DNA of 64,000 nucleotides from Rhyzopertha dominica (Eukaryota > Arthropoda > Insecta > Coleoptera > Bostrichidae), in contig QCXZ01000137.1 in the NCBI GenBank assembly GCA_025024175.1, positions 20,150,001 through 20,214,000 of the forward strand. Direction: 5' to 3'. The position numbers and the translations under genes are program-made. The notes below the pieces were generated by a model. That model saw only the letters and a program-made list of their open reading frames with translations, was not told where the DNA came from and searched no databases. Below, piece by piece: positions 1 to 10,755 of the stretch; position 1 is the stretch's first letter, and each line of letters begins with the position of its first letter.

Positions 1-351
1 GCCAACGTTTACCAATGACAGACCCTACAGCTTATTGCTGGCAACGATTGCTGAAAAAAGGGCCGAAGAAGAAAATGAAAAAAGGCAACGATTTTTGTGA
101 AATTTAAGAATGATACATAAGCAAAACAAATTAGAAAACAAAAACACTCTAAGGGATTAAGAATTAAATTTAAACAGAAAGATAAACCTCTGATAAAACG
201 ATTCTTCTTGTTATACCAAGTTCCCTACACGGTCGTTCAAGTCGTAAATCCCAACGCATATCGGTTAAGGGATGACGCTAGTGCACATACCACTGGTATA
301 CCAAATATTCAAAATCTTAAACTCTATAAAGAAGCTATAGAAAGATTATGA
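1..351 (+). pseudogene. Ty3/gypsy pol 3' end (integrase C-terminus), truncated
   Basis: The end of a gypsy polyprotein enters from the left edge. Frame 2 (bases 2-103) gives a charged stretch ending KRAEEENEKRQRFL, and after a frame change bases 184-351 read VVQVVNPNAYRLRDD and then NIQNLKLYK before a TGA stop. The PNAYRLRD and NxxNLKxY motifs are typical of the C-terminal domain of insect gypsy integrases, where the protein contacts chromatin or target DNA. The catalytic core lies outside the window. The two frames and the stops between them show a decayed copy. Family assignment rests on motif recognition only. Confidence 0.7.
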
Positions 352-630
352 TCTTTTTATGGTATTTACGAATGAAAGTTAAGTTCTTTCCCCGCGATCT
401 TCACCCACCCAAGAGAAGGGCAAACTTCCAGTGTTTGCCCCTGTTGGCCGATTGTTGATCACCTGCCAAGCAAGGGCAGAAGAAGGAAGTTAATAGTTTA
501 TAGACAAAGTATTGTTATTGGTCGGATCATACCCGATGCCGCATCTGCCAGTTATGCTGGGAACGAGGTCAAAGGACATATGCAGCTAGGTTTGCTTGCG
601 TTTTTTCTTTGGTGCATCTAGTTTTTCGTG
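352..630 (+). repeat. Probable gypsy 3' tail or LTR remnant
   Basis: This stretch directly follows the gypsy pol stop and is less AT-rich than its surroundings. One frame reads SPRSSPTQEKGKLPVFAPVG, which looks like the low-complexity tail of a retroelement protein, but it is broken by stops. No second copy is present in the window, so an LTR boundary cannot be set. Confidence 0.3.
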
Positions 631-1395
631 TTAACATTGTTGTTTCTTTTTTTTCGTTGTATACATATTAGTTCCTTGCGTTTTCGTTGGTCATTTTGAA
701 TGTACGTATTTAGACTGTTTTGATGTAGTGTTGTTTGGCTAAATAAGTAGTGTTGATTGAACTGTGTTATTTTATTTTGTACCTGCATGAAATGGAGCTA
801 GCCTGGGTACAAGTAGCTAAAGCAGTGCGTATATATACTTTATTCAAAGCTAGAGGTTTACTAACTTCCTTTTCCTCTTAAAAAAAACATGCACTGAATT
901 GCGCCCTTCAGTTGTCAAGTACTTGTAAACATTCTTTGAATCAGACATGTTTACAGGTTGAAAGCTGAACAACAACTGAGCACATAACATGAATTGGAAC
1001 TGAGGTATGTTGGTATATCCAGGTAACAGGTTAAGAACCACTGGTTTCAAAAGAACCCAAACGCTTATCTCGAAGCCCAACCCCTAATAAGTAACTGCAG
1101 AAATGACCGTTATTTATAAGTGCGCTAAGGGTCATGGGCACAATATAGCAAATTATATTCTGGTAGACCTTTCTTGGAGAGCGGCTTACAGGTTTCGCAG
1201 AATGCTACATGAAAACGCATTTCTAACGGCGCTACTTTTCCATGTATCTAAAACCGTATCTCATACATTTTACAAGCTCGTATTATTAAGCCGTCCCCCT
1301 TTTATTGCTTGATCACTCAATGTCAAGTGAACCCCCTATAGCTGAACATTCAACTACATTCTTAAGTTGTGCTCTTTTACAGCAAGATTCCGTCC
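631..1395. other. AT-rich DNA, nothing assigned
   Basis: Only short open frames on both strands. None carries a recognisable motif or a convincing start. Confidence 0.5.
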
Positions 1396-2636
1396 CTGGT
1401 TACAACTTCCAGTACGTTGATGTTATCTGTCGGAAAAATTCTTAACGTTAAGGGAATTGAAGAAGATAGGTTGCTTATTGAAAAAATTCTAAGATTTGAA
1501 AAAGTGTTGAACTGGTTAGGAAAAAAACACATGTACCTCCTGATTCCAAAAATATTAATATTTTCATGGAGTACTTAAATAAACAACTAATATTGGTGCA
1601 CAAAAAATTGCTGACTAATTTTGATAAAAGGGGATGGATATTGTTTTCAAAATTATTATTTGTATTTATTATGGTGTATAACGGGAAAAGGCCAGGAGAC
1701 GTGGAAAGAAGCCTTGTATCATAATTTGAAGCGAGAGAAGTTGTGATCTTCATGACATGACGCATGTAGAACAAGACATAGCTACAAGATATAAGCGATA
1801 CATAACAAGGGGAAAACTGAATAATCCATCATTCCTGCTTATAAGCTTGGAGATTGAAGCTTATATACAGCTAGTTATTAATACAGATCAGATGCTGGCA
1901 CTTCAAAGGAAAATGATTTATTGTTAGCTCTGTATTCGGATGAAACTGAACATCTATCAGGTTATTGTGCAATGCGAGAGCTGCTAAAGGCTGCAGACTT
2001 GCAAGATTGTAATATAACGACAACATCCTTGGGTAAACATCTGGCCAGTGTAACAACAAATCATTCAGATAATGAAGATAGACACATCGCAGACTTTATG
2101 GGCCACTCCATAAATATTCACAAAAACATTTATACCCGAAGACCAGTGGTTCAGGATATTACCATAATGGGTAGAGTTTTGTCTAACAGTTTAAGAAGTT
2201 TCAATGATAATCCTGTTGATATGCAGTCAATGTCAGAGTCGACATCTGATGAGATTGTAGATTTACCAGTTAACCCTGACCTTCAGGAGGAAGAAAGGGC
2301 TCAACCAGATGTGCCACAGGAATCAAAGCAACTAAGCGCAACACAACTGGAAACTTTTTTCCCTGAAAATAGTTTGCCTACTAGCAGTAATGGTGGAACG
2401 AAGTTACGACAGAGAAGAAAAAGTTTCATGGACAACTCTTGAAAAAAAAAGCTAGAAGAGTGTTTAGAGAATATCTAGGGAAAAACGTTTTACCTGCTAC
2501 CAGTCATTGCAAGGAAGTTTTAAAAGTAAATAAAATCCTGGTAGGAAGGACAATCCCTCAATTACGAGCATGGGTAAACAACCAGATTAATAACAAAGGT
2601 AAGTCACTACCCTATAGATATAACCGAAATGTTTAA
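1396..2636 (+). pseudogene. Tyrosine-recombinase-like protein, decayed (copy 1)
   Basis: A relic in several frames of a protein family common in insect and other invertebrate genomes, with a tyrosine-recombinase core and a C-terminal DNA-binding-like region. Visible parts in order: an N-terminal helical segment (SVGKILNVKGIEEDRLLIEK), a segment around EYLNKQLILVHKKLL, a box I-like NGKRPGD at 1,680-1,700, a box II-like region (SLGKHLASV, then FMGH at 2,095-2,106, then a Tyr at about 2,131), an acidic linker, and a C-terminal part in a new frame from 2,439 (KARRVFREYL and AWVNNQINNK). In intact relatives the position read here as Gly in SLGKH is the box II Arg, so the catalytic Arg is lost. Frameshifts and stops confirm a pseudogene. 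It may descend from a Crypton-like element or another YR family; I cannot decide. Confidence 0.65.
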
Positions 2637-2700
2637 ATGTGCTTCTTGAAGTTTTGGACCAAAGTAAGTAATATACTTGGATAATAAACGCAATAAGATG

Positions 2701-3516
2701 TCTTCAACTCCAAATTCCTTTTATTGGTTGTCGGTTTCGAGGCTAAGTACTGTCCCATCTTCAAACCAAAGGCTAGAAAAAGAAAATGATATATCTACAA
2801 ATATGGAAAATACCAATTAAAAGACATTTAAAGAACTTCATCATTTTTAATTAGACATCATTATCATTGCCACTGTGTGCCAAACTTTCAAAAAAGACTA
2901 TTGCTTAATGATGTAGGTTCTAAATTTATGAATTTGAGCTTATTTCATCGCAGCATTTGTGTGATCTAATTGTTTCCAAAACATTTATTAATAAAACATA
3001 TAAAAACATATTAATTTAATAAATGGCCATTTTGCTGAATATGCGACACTACTATTAATATCGAAATTGTGTCCTGCACCTAAAAGATTTTTTATTGTTA
3101 CATTGAAATTTCTAAATATTCTACCTATGTATACACAAAATTATTCTTCACTATCTTCTATATATATTATATATAATAGTAATGTTGATATTTTACATGG
3201 ACAGTTACTAAAAATATTAAAAAATTTAGAAATTAAATTACCCAAATACTCTGATTAAATAACCCTAAATTCACAAACAAATTTCGAGGCTACATAATTA
3301 ATAAATTGTATCTTTTGAACGTTTAGGGGGCAGGTGGCAATTAGATTATTTCCAAATTAAAAATGTCAAAATGACAGAGTTTATTAAAATGAGTTAATTT
3401 GTATTTCCCTTATATGTGGATATATGATTTTTTTGTAGCGTTTGGTCTGATGATGAGACCATTTTAGCCTCGAAACCTGCAACCAAAACAATAAAAGGAA
3501 CTTAGAGTTAAAAGAT
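2701..3516. mobile_element. Non-autonomous element with ~70 bp inverted ends
   Basis: The left end (2,701-2,764) and the reverse complement of the right end (3,443-3,516) match over about 65-75 bp with small gaps. Both contain TTCCTTTTATTG, GGTTTCGAGGCTAA and a GGTCTCATCATCA-like block. The ~816 bp interior is AT-rich with no coding motif. No clear target duplication was found, so the superfamily is unassigned. It lies just downstream of the YR relic. Confidence 0.55.
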
Positions 3517-3713
3517 TCTTTACTAAGCTGATTATTCTTATTCGGTATTACAAAGTTTCGTCAAATTTACTATCAATTATGTAACATTGATTTACCTATG
3601 CAGTCTAAATTTATATTTTTTGATATGGATTTGCAGGAAAGAAGAAAAGAAATTTATGGACAACACCAAGGAGAATTGCATGTAATTATATATGTAATAT
3701 ATGTAATTATAAA

Positions 3714-3872
3714 AACAATATTTTTCCTACAATAACCGATGCGGCAAGGGCAATAGCAGCAGTTTCAGAATTGAACACGGTTACACCAAGAAGACTCGTT
3801 AGTCATTTGCGGCATGATATCTCTAGAAAACGGATGGAGGGACCCAATAGGATATTATTTGGAAATGATTGA
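3714..3872 (+). pseudogene. Unidentified short ORF
   Basis: A 52-codon open stretch ends at TGA 3,870-3,872. It has no ATG at its left end and reads like real protein (TDAARAIAAVSELNTVTPRR, then LVSHLRHD). A possible splice acceptor (TTTGCAG) lies ~75 bp upstream. I do not recognise the protein. It may be an exon of a host gene or a fragment of the neighbouring repeats. Confidence 0.25.
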
Positions 3873-5240
3873 GGTAATATTAATCTAAATGTATTTATTA
3901 ATCTATTTAAACATTTTATTTCCACGTGTGTATGTAAATGGTTCTTCTTGTTTTACTATACAGGGTACTTCAGGAAGAAATAGCAATAATTTAAAGGAAT
4001 ATAGATAACGTTAAGAGATATTAGCCATTGTGTTCAGAACTACTTTGTTTTTGAACTGCAACCCTTAAATGTTGCAACAAAAATGCTCATATTTCTTAAT
4101 ATACAAATAAAGGTGTTAATTTGAAATTTTAAAAATTATTTGAACTTGCAAAAGGCATTATTTGGCTTTGCGTATCTTCTTAGTTCCGAAAAACTGGGAG
4201 GGGGTTGGGGGGGCTCTAGCTACACTTTATTTAATCAAGCCTTTTTTGTAATTGAAATTAAAGTTTCTGTTTCTATAATAAAGTAGGCTAGTCAACCACA
4301 TTATGCAGTACCTTCAATAAATTGGGTACTTTAAAAACACTAGCAACATTACTAATGCAATACATGCATTAATAGAACTAAAAACACCTTTGGCAGGTAG
4401 GAATATTTAGTAGTTCAACACATGGTAACGATACCTACACCAGCAGTGAACCACCTCATTTGCTTAGGTAATAAATTTTAAATTTTGCAAATATCTGCCC
4501 AACAATATACTACGATAGTATCTTTTTGATGTACACAAGAACGCCAAATTATAGTCTTATACAAAGCATTTCCATACCTATGTATATTGATTGTCTTAAT
4601 TATTAAAGTTATTGGTTTTATTAAACTTTAAAATTTGGCACATTCTTCTCGTATAAAGACAAATATGTTTTGTAACTAATGTGTTGCCATCAATTATCTC
4701 TGTACAATAAACCTGGATGAGCAAACAAATAACTTCAGTAATGCGAATCTGTATACATTACTTTCAAAATACTGTTTGAAACGTTAATAAAGTTATATCA
4801 CAAACATACGCCATTAACTTACTTCTTAAGTAATTGACCACTCTCGCAAGCAGTAATTAAATTACATTAAAATATCAATAAAACAATGAAAATAATACAA
4901 AAAATAACCGCTTAACTTATCAAATTTTATCTTTTCAGCATTTTACTGGGTTGTGGTACTAGACGAGGAGAACTGCCGCAAAAGATATTTAATCTATTTT
5001 ATTTACTGTATTGCGTGTGTGTAGAATTGCTACTTTTTAATTTATGTAACATTGTAGTTTAAGTTTTTCTATAGTATATCTGATAGTTTGTGTTGTTCAC
5101 TATGTATGCGTATTAACACGATCTTTTTGTCATACATATTACTTATGTAAAGGAGTGCCTCATTCCGGATAGCCCTCTCTGCATATCTCACTTATTTACT
5201 GGTGTTCTCAAGATGAGCTTTTTGCATATCCATTGGGTTA
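3873..5240. other. AT-rich DNA without recognisable genes
   Basis: Dense stops in all frames, homopolymer runs and no motif. Nothing is supported here. Confidence 0.5.
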
Positions 5241-5413
5241 CTGCCAAAAAAAAATTAAGTTAATTACGATCTGACAAAAAAAGACAACTGTTTTCAGCGG
5301 ACGTGTTTAATGCGCAGTTGTTGTATTTTTTACCAAATCAAAGCTTATTCTATTTCAGGTATAGAACTGCCTTTAACTGAAATAATGAAAATGCAATTAT
5401 CTTGTTTTGGCAG
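5241..5413. mobile_element. Small TA-flanked MITE-like inverted repeat
   Basis: CTGCCAAAA at 5,241 is mirrored by TTTTGGCAG ending at 5,413, with weaker complementarity extending inward (ATTAAGTTAATTAC against ATAATTGC). TA flanks both ends, as expected for Tc1/mariner-type non-autonomous elements. It is 173 bp long and non-coding. Confidence 0.4.
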
Positions 5414-5578
5414 TAATCTGACGTGATATTGACCACTTTTGGCTATAATAACGACAAGAGATGTTACCTTTCTGTATTTTCAGTTTGAGCTCTGGATTTC
5501 AAATTTAACCTAGAAAACCACATACTGTTAACAATAATAACGTTATGGAATAAACAGACTGAAAATAATATAAAAAAA

Positions 5579-5672
5579 TTGACCTGGCATCGAACCCAGG
5601 ACCACAGATTGGAGCTGCAGTGCCTTATTAGGTGTGTTATCGGAGGTCCTAGGCTGGATCCCTGGCCAAAAC
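5579..5672. repeat. Inverted repeat with tRNA B-box-like arms
   Basis: On the minus strand the left arm (5,579-5,613) reads GGTCCTGGGTTCGATGCC, which resembles the RNA polymerase III B box (GGTTCRANNCC). The right arm (5,640-5,672) is a diverged inverted copy on the plus strand (GGTCCTAGGCTGGATCCC). No A box was found at the proper distance, so this is a tRNA-related SINE remnant or a fold-back MITE rather than a tRNA gene. Confidence 0.35.
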
Positions 5673-7152
5673 TGACAAATATTTTTTATTATTTGAAAAT
5701 TGTCTCACAAATCCTATGTTATTGTCAGTATTTATAAACATTACATGTTATAAAGGGATTTACTGCATGACGTTTTTAAGTTTTTCGTTTTGTTGTTTAT
5801 GTTCATCAAAGCTACATACTCTTTTAAGTTAGTTTTGCATGTATAATTTCTGTTTCATATTAAATATTAATTAGTTTATTGTTGGAACCTGGATAGAATC
5901 TATATCCTATAGTGTACTATCTTACTTTTTAAAACGCACGAATTGCTAAAAAATGTTCTTATTTTATTTAAAAGTTGTTAACTTGTCATAGTGGCCCAAA
6001 CTTTTAGGTATAATTTGAGTATTTTCAGTAGTACACTAAAACAACATATTTCAATATCTAAGGTAGGTAATGAATTTCTATGCAATATAGTAAAAAATTA
6101 TTACTCATATGTGCATTAAATACTAAGTCCAGCGGTTATGAAGTGCGTGTGAAAAAGTTTATCCAAATTGCGTTAATACAAAATAGATTTTGAAAGGTTT
6201 GCTATAGGTAAATTAGATTAAAAATTTACTAGATTATTAAATAAAAAAAGTATTGAATTACAAAAACATATTAACTTAATAATATTAGATAAATACTTAA
6301 CAATATACAATACTTTTTTCAGGGAAAACACTGATGCTATATTAAAACACTAACAAAGATTGCAAGCGTCAGAATAATTTTTGCCAATGTTTTGTTACAG
6401 CCATAGCATTTTCTACAAAAGAAAAGAAGAATTGGGTATTATAACGAAAGCGGAAAACATTCACAGTTTCCGTTCAAAATCAATTTACCCGTATTTAATA
6501 AAGTCTGTATTCCCGATGTCTATGCTTACTAATTAATAACGTAAAAATACAACGATATAGGGAGATGTTCAAAAGAAATAACTTTACAGTTTCATTAATT
6601 GAAAGCTACACAGATAGCAATTACTTTAAATTAATTACAGTTGTGTTGCAAAAACTAACTTTATAATTTGTATACAGTACACTCGCAAAACGGGCGACTC
6701 ACTAAAATTATTATACATAATAATTCTTTAAGTCGGAAACGCCAAAATTCTATATCTGCAAATCTGTTGCTGTTCTTCTAAATTTTTAGTTAAAATTCTG
6801 TATAACTAACATTTAGTTTTATGTCCTTAATTTAACCCTTAAATCTCAGATCGAGCTCGAGAGTGAATCTTGAACTTCACAGAAACCACCCTATAAAATT
6901 TGGTTCGAAACTACAACACATTTAATAGGAATTACAATTATTGTTACTTATTATTCAAAAGGAGCCCACCCCGCTCCTCCAAAGTGGATTATAATCATCA
7001 GTCAGCCAAAAATCGATTTTAGTTACAGTTCCGGTGCTTTTATTGGTGGCAGTATTTTGTGCAAAAAAAATACTAAAACAGATGACACCAACTAACTAAT
7101 GCATGTTTCTGTACTAAATCTGTGTGGAATCTAATATGTAAAAGCATCAAAG
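5673..7152. other. AT-rich DNA without recognisable genes
   Basis: No coding motif, RNA gene or clear repeat pair was found. The right edge leads into the YR relic. Confidence 0.5.
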
Positions 7153-7266
7153 TATAATGAAGAAAACGACTGCTACGATTCACCAACATATGCCCTAAAT
7201 CTTGATACCGCACTGAAGCAGTGCTGCGATCTAGCAATCATCCACGCATTAAAAAGAAAAGAGATC
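7153..7266 (+). pseudogene. Tyrosine-recombinase-like protein, 5' part (copy 2), split by the BEL element
   Basis: An open frame reading YNEENDCYDSPTYALNL and then ALKQCCDLAIIHALKRKE ends exactly at the BEL 5' LTR. The SPTYALxL..AL motif is the usual N-terminal signature of this invertebrate YR-like family. The frame resumes at 10,756 on the other side of the BEL element, after one copy of the 5-bp target duplication, without any shift. This shows that the fragment and the downstream one were a single gene when the retroelement arrived. Confidence 0.7.
7262..7266 (+). repeat. Target-site duplication, left copy (BEL/Pao)
   Basis: AGATC abuts the TGTTTAG start of the 5' LTR. The partner AGGTC at 10,751-10,755 differs at one base. 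Confidence 0.6.
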
Positions 7267-7568
7267 TGTTTAGTTTCTTTATTGTTTTGCTTAAATTTAA
7301 CTATAAATTGTTTCAAGTTTCGTTGGCACCCCTGCTGTGTGTCCCCTCCATGTCAAATAATATAAATAAGTGCGCGAGCGCTAAAACTTGATCACTTGTT
7401 CGCTCTTGTTAGAACACTCGTGAAGCATTCGTTATTCGATAACAACTATTACTGTTGAATCAATATGAAACCATTTGTAAGACTACTAATAATAATAATA
7501 CAGTCCATTAAACAAACATCAGTGGAATTATTCGACGAAAACCAAAACCCCAGAGAAGAAACCCAACA
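7267..7568 (+). repeat. BEL/Pao 5' LTR
   Basis: It starts TGTTTAG and ends CCAACA, and has the same length as the 3' copy. A TGG (7,571-7,573) two bases after its end is a plausible primer-binding-site start; I cannot name the tRNA. Confidence 0.85.
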
Positions 7569-7570
7569 TA

Positions 7571-7955
7571 TGGTCCTGCAAACCGGACGACCGGAAAAAC
7601 AGTGAAAACGGAACAAATACCACGTGGCCTAGCAAAGCCTTAACACTACAACATACAGGGGAATCTGACGATTTTAGGATTTACCAAACAGAAAAGGAAC
7701 AAAAACCGAAGTTGCACCTACGGCCATACGGAGGTACAATTTCAAACATCAAAGGAGCCGACAGCACGTGGCCGGCAAAAGCACCTGGGATTGGCGTAGC
7801 AACCGGCGAGCCGACGACGGCTGACCTTGACGGGGAAGCACAAAAAAATCTACAACCTGACAAATACGTAGCGCTGGCGGCACGCAGTAAGTACTTCGTT
7901 CGTTAAAATTCACACAAATCGTTTAGATACCTACTATACTGGGTGAAAAACTTAA
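7571..7955 (+). other. BEL/Pao leader region
   Basis: Untranslated region between the presumed primer-binding site and the first Gag ATG. It contains a 64-codon open frame (7,712-7,906) with no known motif, which I take as chance. A GCAGTAAGTA sequence at about 7,883 would fit a splice donor. Confidence 0.4.
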
Positions 7956-9183
7956 ATGACTCAACCACGCGTCGACGAACTCACTCTTAAACGAGTTAGT
8001 TTCACGTTTAGGAACGGTTGATCCAATTTTAAACACATTCAATGAAATTCAAACTGCAATTGATTTGTTAACCAAAACTCCTGAAAATCAGGAGCGAGAC
8101 GAATTTGAAGATAACTACTTTCACATCATTGGAAAAGCCAAACAACTGATTGCTGATGGTCAACCTGTAAAAAATGATATCAGTTCTCCAGGTACAAGTA
8201 TAAGTTCTTACCTGGCCGATCGCACTCAGATGGCGGCGACTGTTGGTAGGGCTAGGGATGTGATTTATTCGGATGCAGAACATATAAATCTGGGAGGGCC
8301 GCAAGGATCCATACTGGGACCATTATTGTTCTTGTTGTACACCCACCGATGATCTTGCAGCGGTGGCGGATTGTGACACTATTGCAGTTTGCCGATGACA
8401 CCTCGGTAGCAGTTATGGTAGACAGCTGAAATTCTTAAAGTAAAGGCGGAGAACAGCCTGAGTAATTTGTGCGCCTGGTATGAAGCAAATAATGTTAAAT
8501 GTCCAAAAAACAAAACTTGTAACTTTCACATCTACAAGACCTGAAATGGTAGTGAATATTAATTGTGCTGGACGTACACTTACCTCCACAGATGAACGCA
8601 GCATTCAAAGTCAGGTTTTGTACTCCTTAGCTGATTTTGAATAATAGTTGTGATGTGTATGTATATTATACCTATGTGACGTGTTCTATACCTGCTCGGT
8701 CTAACGATAAATATTGTTATTATTATTATTATTATTATTGCTAATAATAACGGTATACTAGAAACTTTAGAAACTAACGGTACGGTCAAACTACCACCCA
8801 TAAGCCTACCAGAATTTAAGGGAGCGTACACTGATTAGGTAGCATTTCAAGATGTTTATACTTCTTTAGTGCACAATTCAAATACAAGTAACGTACAAAA
8901 ATTTGTATATTCAAAATCATGCTTAAAAGGAGATGCTGCCCAATTAATAAAATCTTTAGAAATGACAAATGCAAACTATAATATCGCATGGAGCATGCTC
9001 CAAGAAAGATATAATAATAAAAAGCTCACTGTACACAATCATATCAAATCTATTTTTGATTTACCTATTGTAAAAGACAACTCATGTTTTCATTTGAGCC
9101 ATTTGGTAGACAACTTTAACAAAAACATAAGAGCGTTAAGTAGCTTAGGACAACTAACCTCCGAATGGGACGCGCTTCTAATT
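7956..9183 (+). pseudogene. BEL/Pao gag (DUF1759-like), frameshifted and interrupted
   Basis: Gag begins with ATG at 7,956 (MTQPRVDELTLKR), shifts frame near 8,020, and continues through AIDLLTKTPENQERDEFE. The LINE fragment intervenes, and Gag resumes near 8,745 with KLPPISLPEFKGAYTD, a stop, then SCLKGDAAQLIKSL and WSMLQERYNNKKL. The P-EFxG motif and the later LKGxAAxLI..L and W..LxxRY motifs are characteristic of the BEL/Pao capsid-like region. The C-terminal zinc knuckles and everything up to pre-integrase are absent because of the internal deletion. Not functional. Confidence 0.8.
8200..8740 (+). mobile_element. LINE reverse-transcriptase fragment inside BEL gag
   Basis: One frame reads SYLADRTQMAATVG and then GGPQGSILGPLLFLLY, the RT block that comes just before the catalytic FADD. 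The next frame reads CDTILQFADDTS-like sequence, and another gives SNLCAWYEANNVK. This order and the 3' (ATT)n tract at 8,706-8,740 fit a truncated jockey or I-type non-LTR element. Stops and frameshifts make it dead. BEL gag is found on both sides, so this LINE landed in the BEL element or was copied with it. Confidence 0.7.
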
Positions 9184-9189
9184 TAGATA

Positions 9190-10403
9190 TTAACGTCCAA
9201 ATTGGACACTTAATTCAAAAAAAAGAATGGGAGCGAGTTGCCAGTGAAAAAGAGTTAATCAGGGTTGGAGGAAGAATTCAGCATTCCAACTTACCATTTG
9301 AAACGAAACATCCAATCGTTTTCCACCATATTATGAGTTCACCCAACTTTTGATTGCTTCAGAACATAATAGACTGTTACATGCAGGAGCGAAAGAATTA
9401 CTGGATAATACATGGCAAAAATGCTATAAAAAGAGTTACATACCGTTGTATAACATGTTATAAAATGAAACCAGACAAAAGAGTTCCTATAATGGGAAAC
9501 TTACCTCAATCACGATTAATGATACAAAAACCCTTCTTGGTGGTTGGTTGTGACTTTGCTGGCCCCATCTTAATAAAAGACGGTACTACTCGTACTAATA
9601 AAAAACTAGTCAAAACTTACCTTTGTATCTTTGTATGCTTTTCGACTCCCGCTATCCATCTTGAATTGGCTGGTGATTTAAGTACTGCCTCTTTTCTGAA
9701 TGCTTTAAAGAGATTTGTAGCTCGAAGGGAAACTTCGTGGGAGCAAATAACGAGTTAAAGGGCATTATAAATTCTTTAAAACAATCTTTGACTTCTAAAA
9801 ATGACATGTCAACTTACCTGTTAGATAACAACATTACATAGAAATTTATTCCCCCGCGTGCTCCTAATTTTGGTGGTTTACGGGAGGCAGCCGTTAAATC
9901 TACTAAGGACCACTTAATAAGAATCGTAAAGGATGCTCACTTAACTTTCGAACATCTTTATACTGTGATTTGCCAAATTGAAGCTATTCTAAATTCAAGA
10001 CACCCTTATCTACCGATCTTTTAGTATTGACTCCAAGTCATTTTCTTATTGGTGATGTACTCACTGCTGTGCCGCAGCATGACTTAACTGACGTACCAAT
10101 GAATAGACTTGACTTATACGAAAGACTGCAGCAAATGGCGCAGCATTTCTGGAAAGGTGGTCCCAAGAGTATCTGACCTCTCTCCAGGCAAGATGCAAAT
10201 GGCAACGCAATGTTGAGGACATCTTCAGGCTTGGCACACTGGTGCTGCTCCGAGAAGACAACTTACCCCTTCAACAATGGATTGTGGGACGAATAGTCGA
10301 GCTACACCCCGGAAAGGACAACACTGTTCGTGTAGTGAGTGTGAAATCAAAGGCCGGAGTTTTTAAACGCAGTGTTAATAAACTGAGCGTCCTTCCTATA
10401 TGA
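9190..10403 (+). pseudogene. BEL/Pao integrase, frameshifted
   Basis: After the deletion the sequence encodes LIRVGGRIQHSNLPF, a zinc-binding-like segment (YRCITCYKMKPDKRVPIMG), and the integrase core beginning with VVGCDFAGPI and continuing to HLELAGDLSTASFLNALKRF. After a shift near 9,730 it reads FVGANNELKG and [12 protein letters not shown], then a conserved tail (LTPSHFLIGD, WIVGRIVELHPGKDNTVRVV) ending at TGA 10,401-10,403. This is the usual BEL order of integrase core followed by a C-terminal domain. At least three frameshifts and several stops rule out function. Confidence 0.8.
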
Positions 10404-10433
10404 GACTCTTAAGACTTTGAAATAATATCTTTC

Positions 10434-10448
10434 AAGGGGGGCGGTATA
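10434..10448 (+). promoter_or_regulatory. BEL/Pao polypurine tract
   Basis: A G-rich purine run (AAGGGGGGCGGTATA) sits immediately upstream of the 3' LTR, where plus-strand priming occurs in LTR retrotransposons. Confidence 0.6.
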
Positions 10449-10750
10449 TGTTTAGTTTCTTTATTGTTTTGCTCAAATTTAACTATAAATTGTTTCAATT
10501 TTCGTTGGCACCCCTGCTGTGTGCCCCCTCCATGTCAAATAATATATATACGTGCGCGAGCGCTAAAACTTGATCACTTGTTCGCTATTGTTAGAACACT
10601 CGTGAAGCATTCGTTATTCGATCACAACTATTACTGTTCAATCAATGTGAAGCCATTTGTAAGACTACTACTAATAATAATACAGTCCATTTAACAAACA
10701 TCAGTGGAATTATTCGACGAAAACCAAAACCCCAGAGAAGAAACCCTACA
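10449..10750 (+). repeat. BEL/Pao 3' LTR
   Basis: Same length and ends as the 5' LTR (TGTTTAG to CCTACA), about 4% different by eye. Confidence 0.85.
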
Positions 10751-10755
10751 AGGTC
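10751..10755 (+). repeat. Target-site duplication, right copy (BEL/Pao)
   Basis: AGGTC, matching AGATC on the left at four of five bases. Confidence 0.6.

Larger units (their letters stand above)
7267..10750 (+). mobile_element. BEL/Pao LTR retrotransposon, internally deleted
   Basis: Two 302-bp direct repeats (7,267-7,568 and 10,449-10,750) flank a body encoding a BEL/Pao-type Gag and the integrase end of Pol. The protease, reverse transcriptase and RNase H are missing: the Gag reading (ending near 9,183) passes straight into pre-integrase sequence. A LINE fragment interrupts gag. The LTRs differ at roughly a dozen positions by eye (about 4%), so the insertion is not recent. Flanks AGATC/AGGTC fit the 4-6 bp duplications of this family. 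It lies inside YR relic copy 2. Confidence 0.85.
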
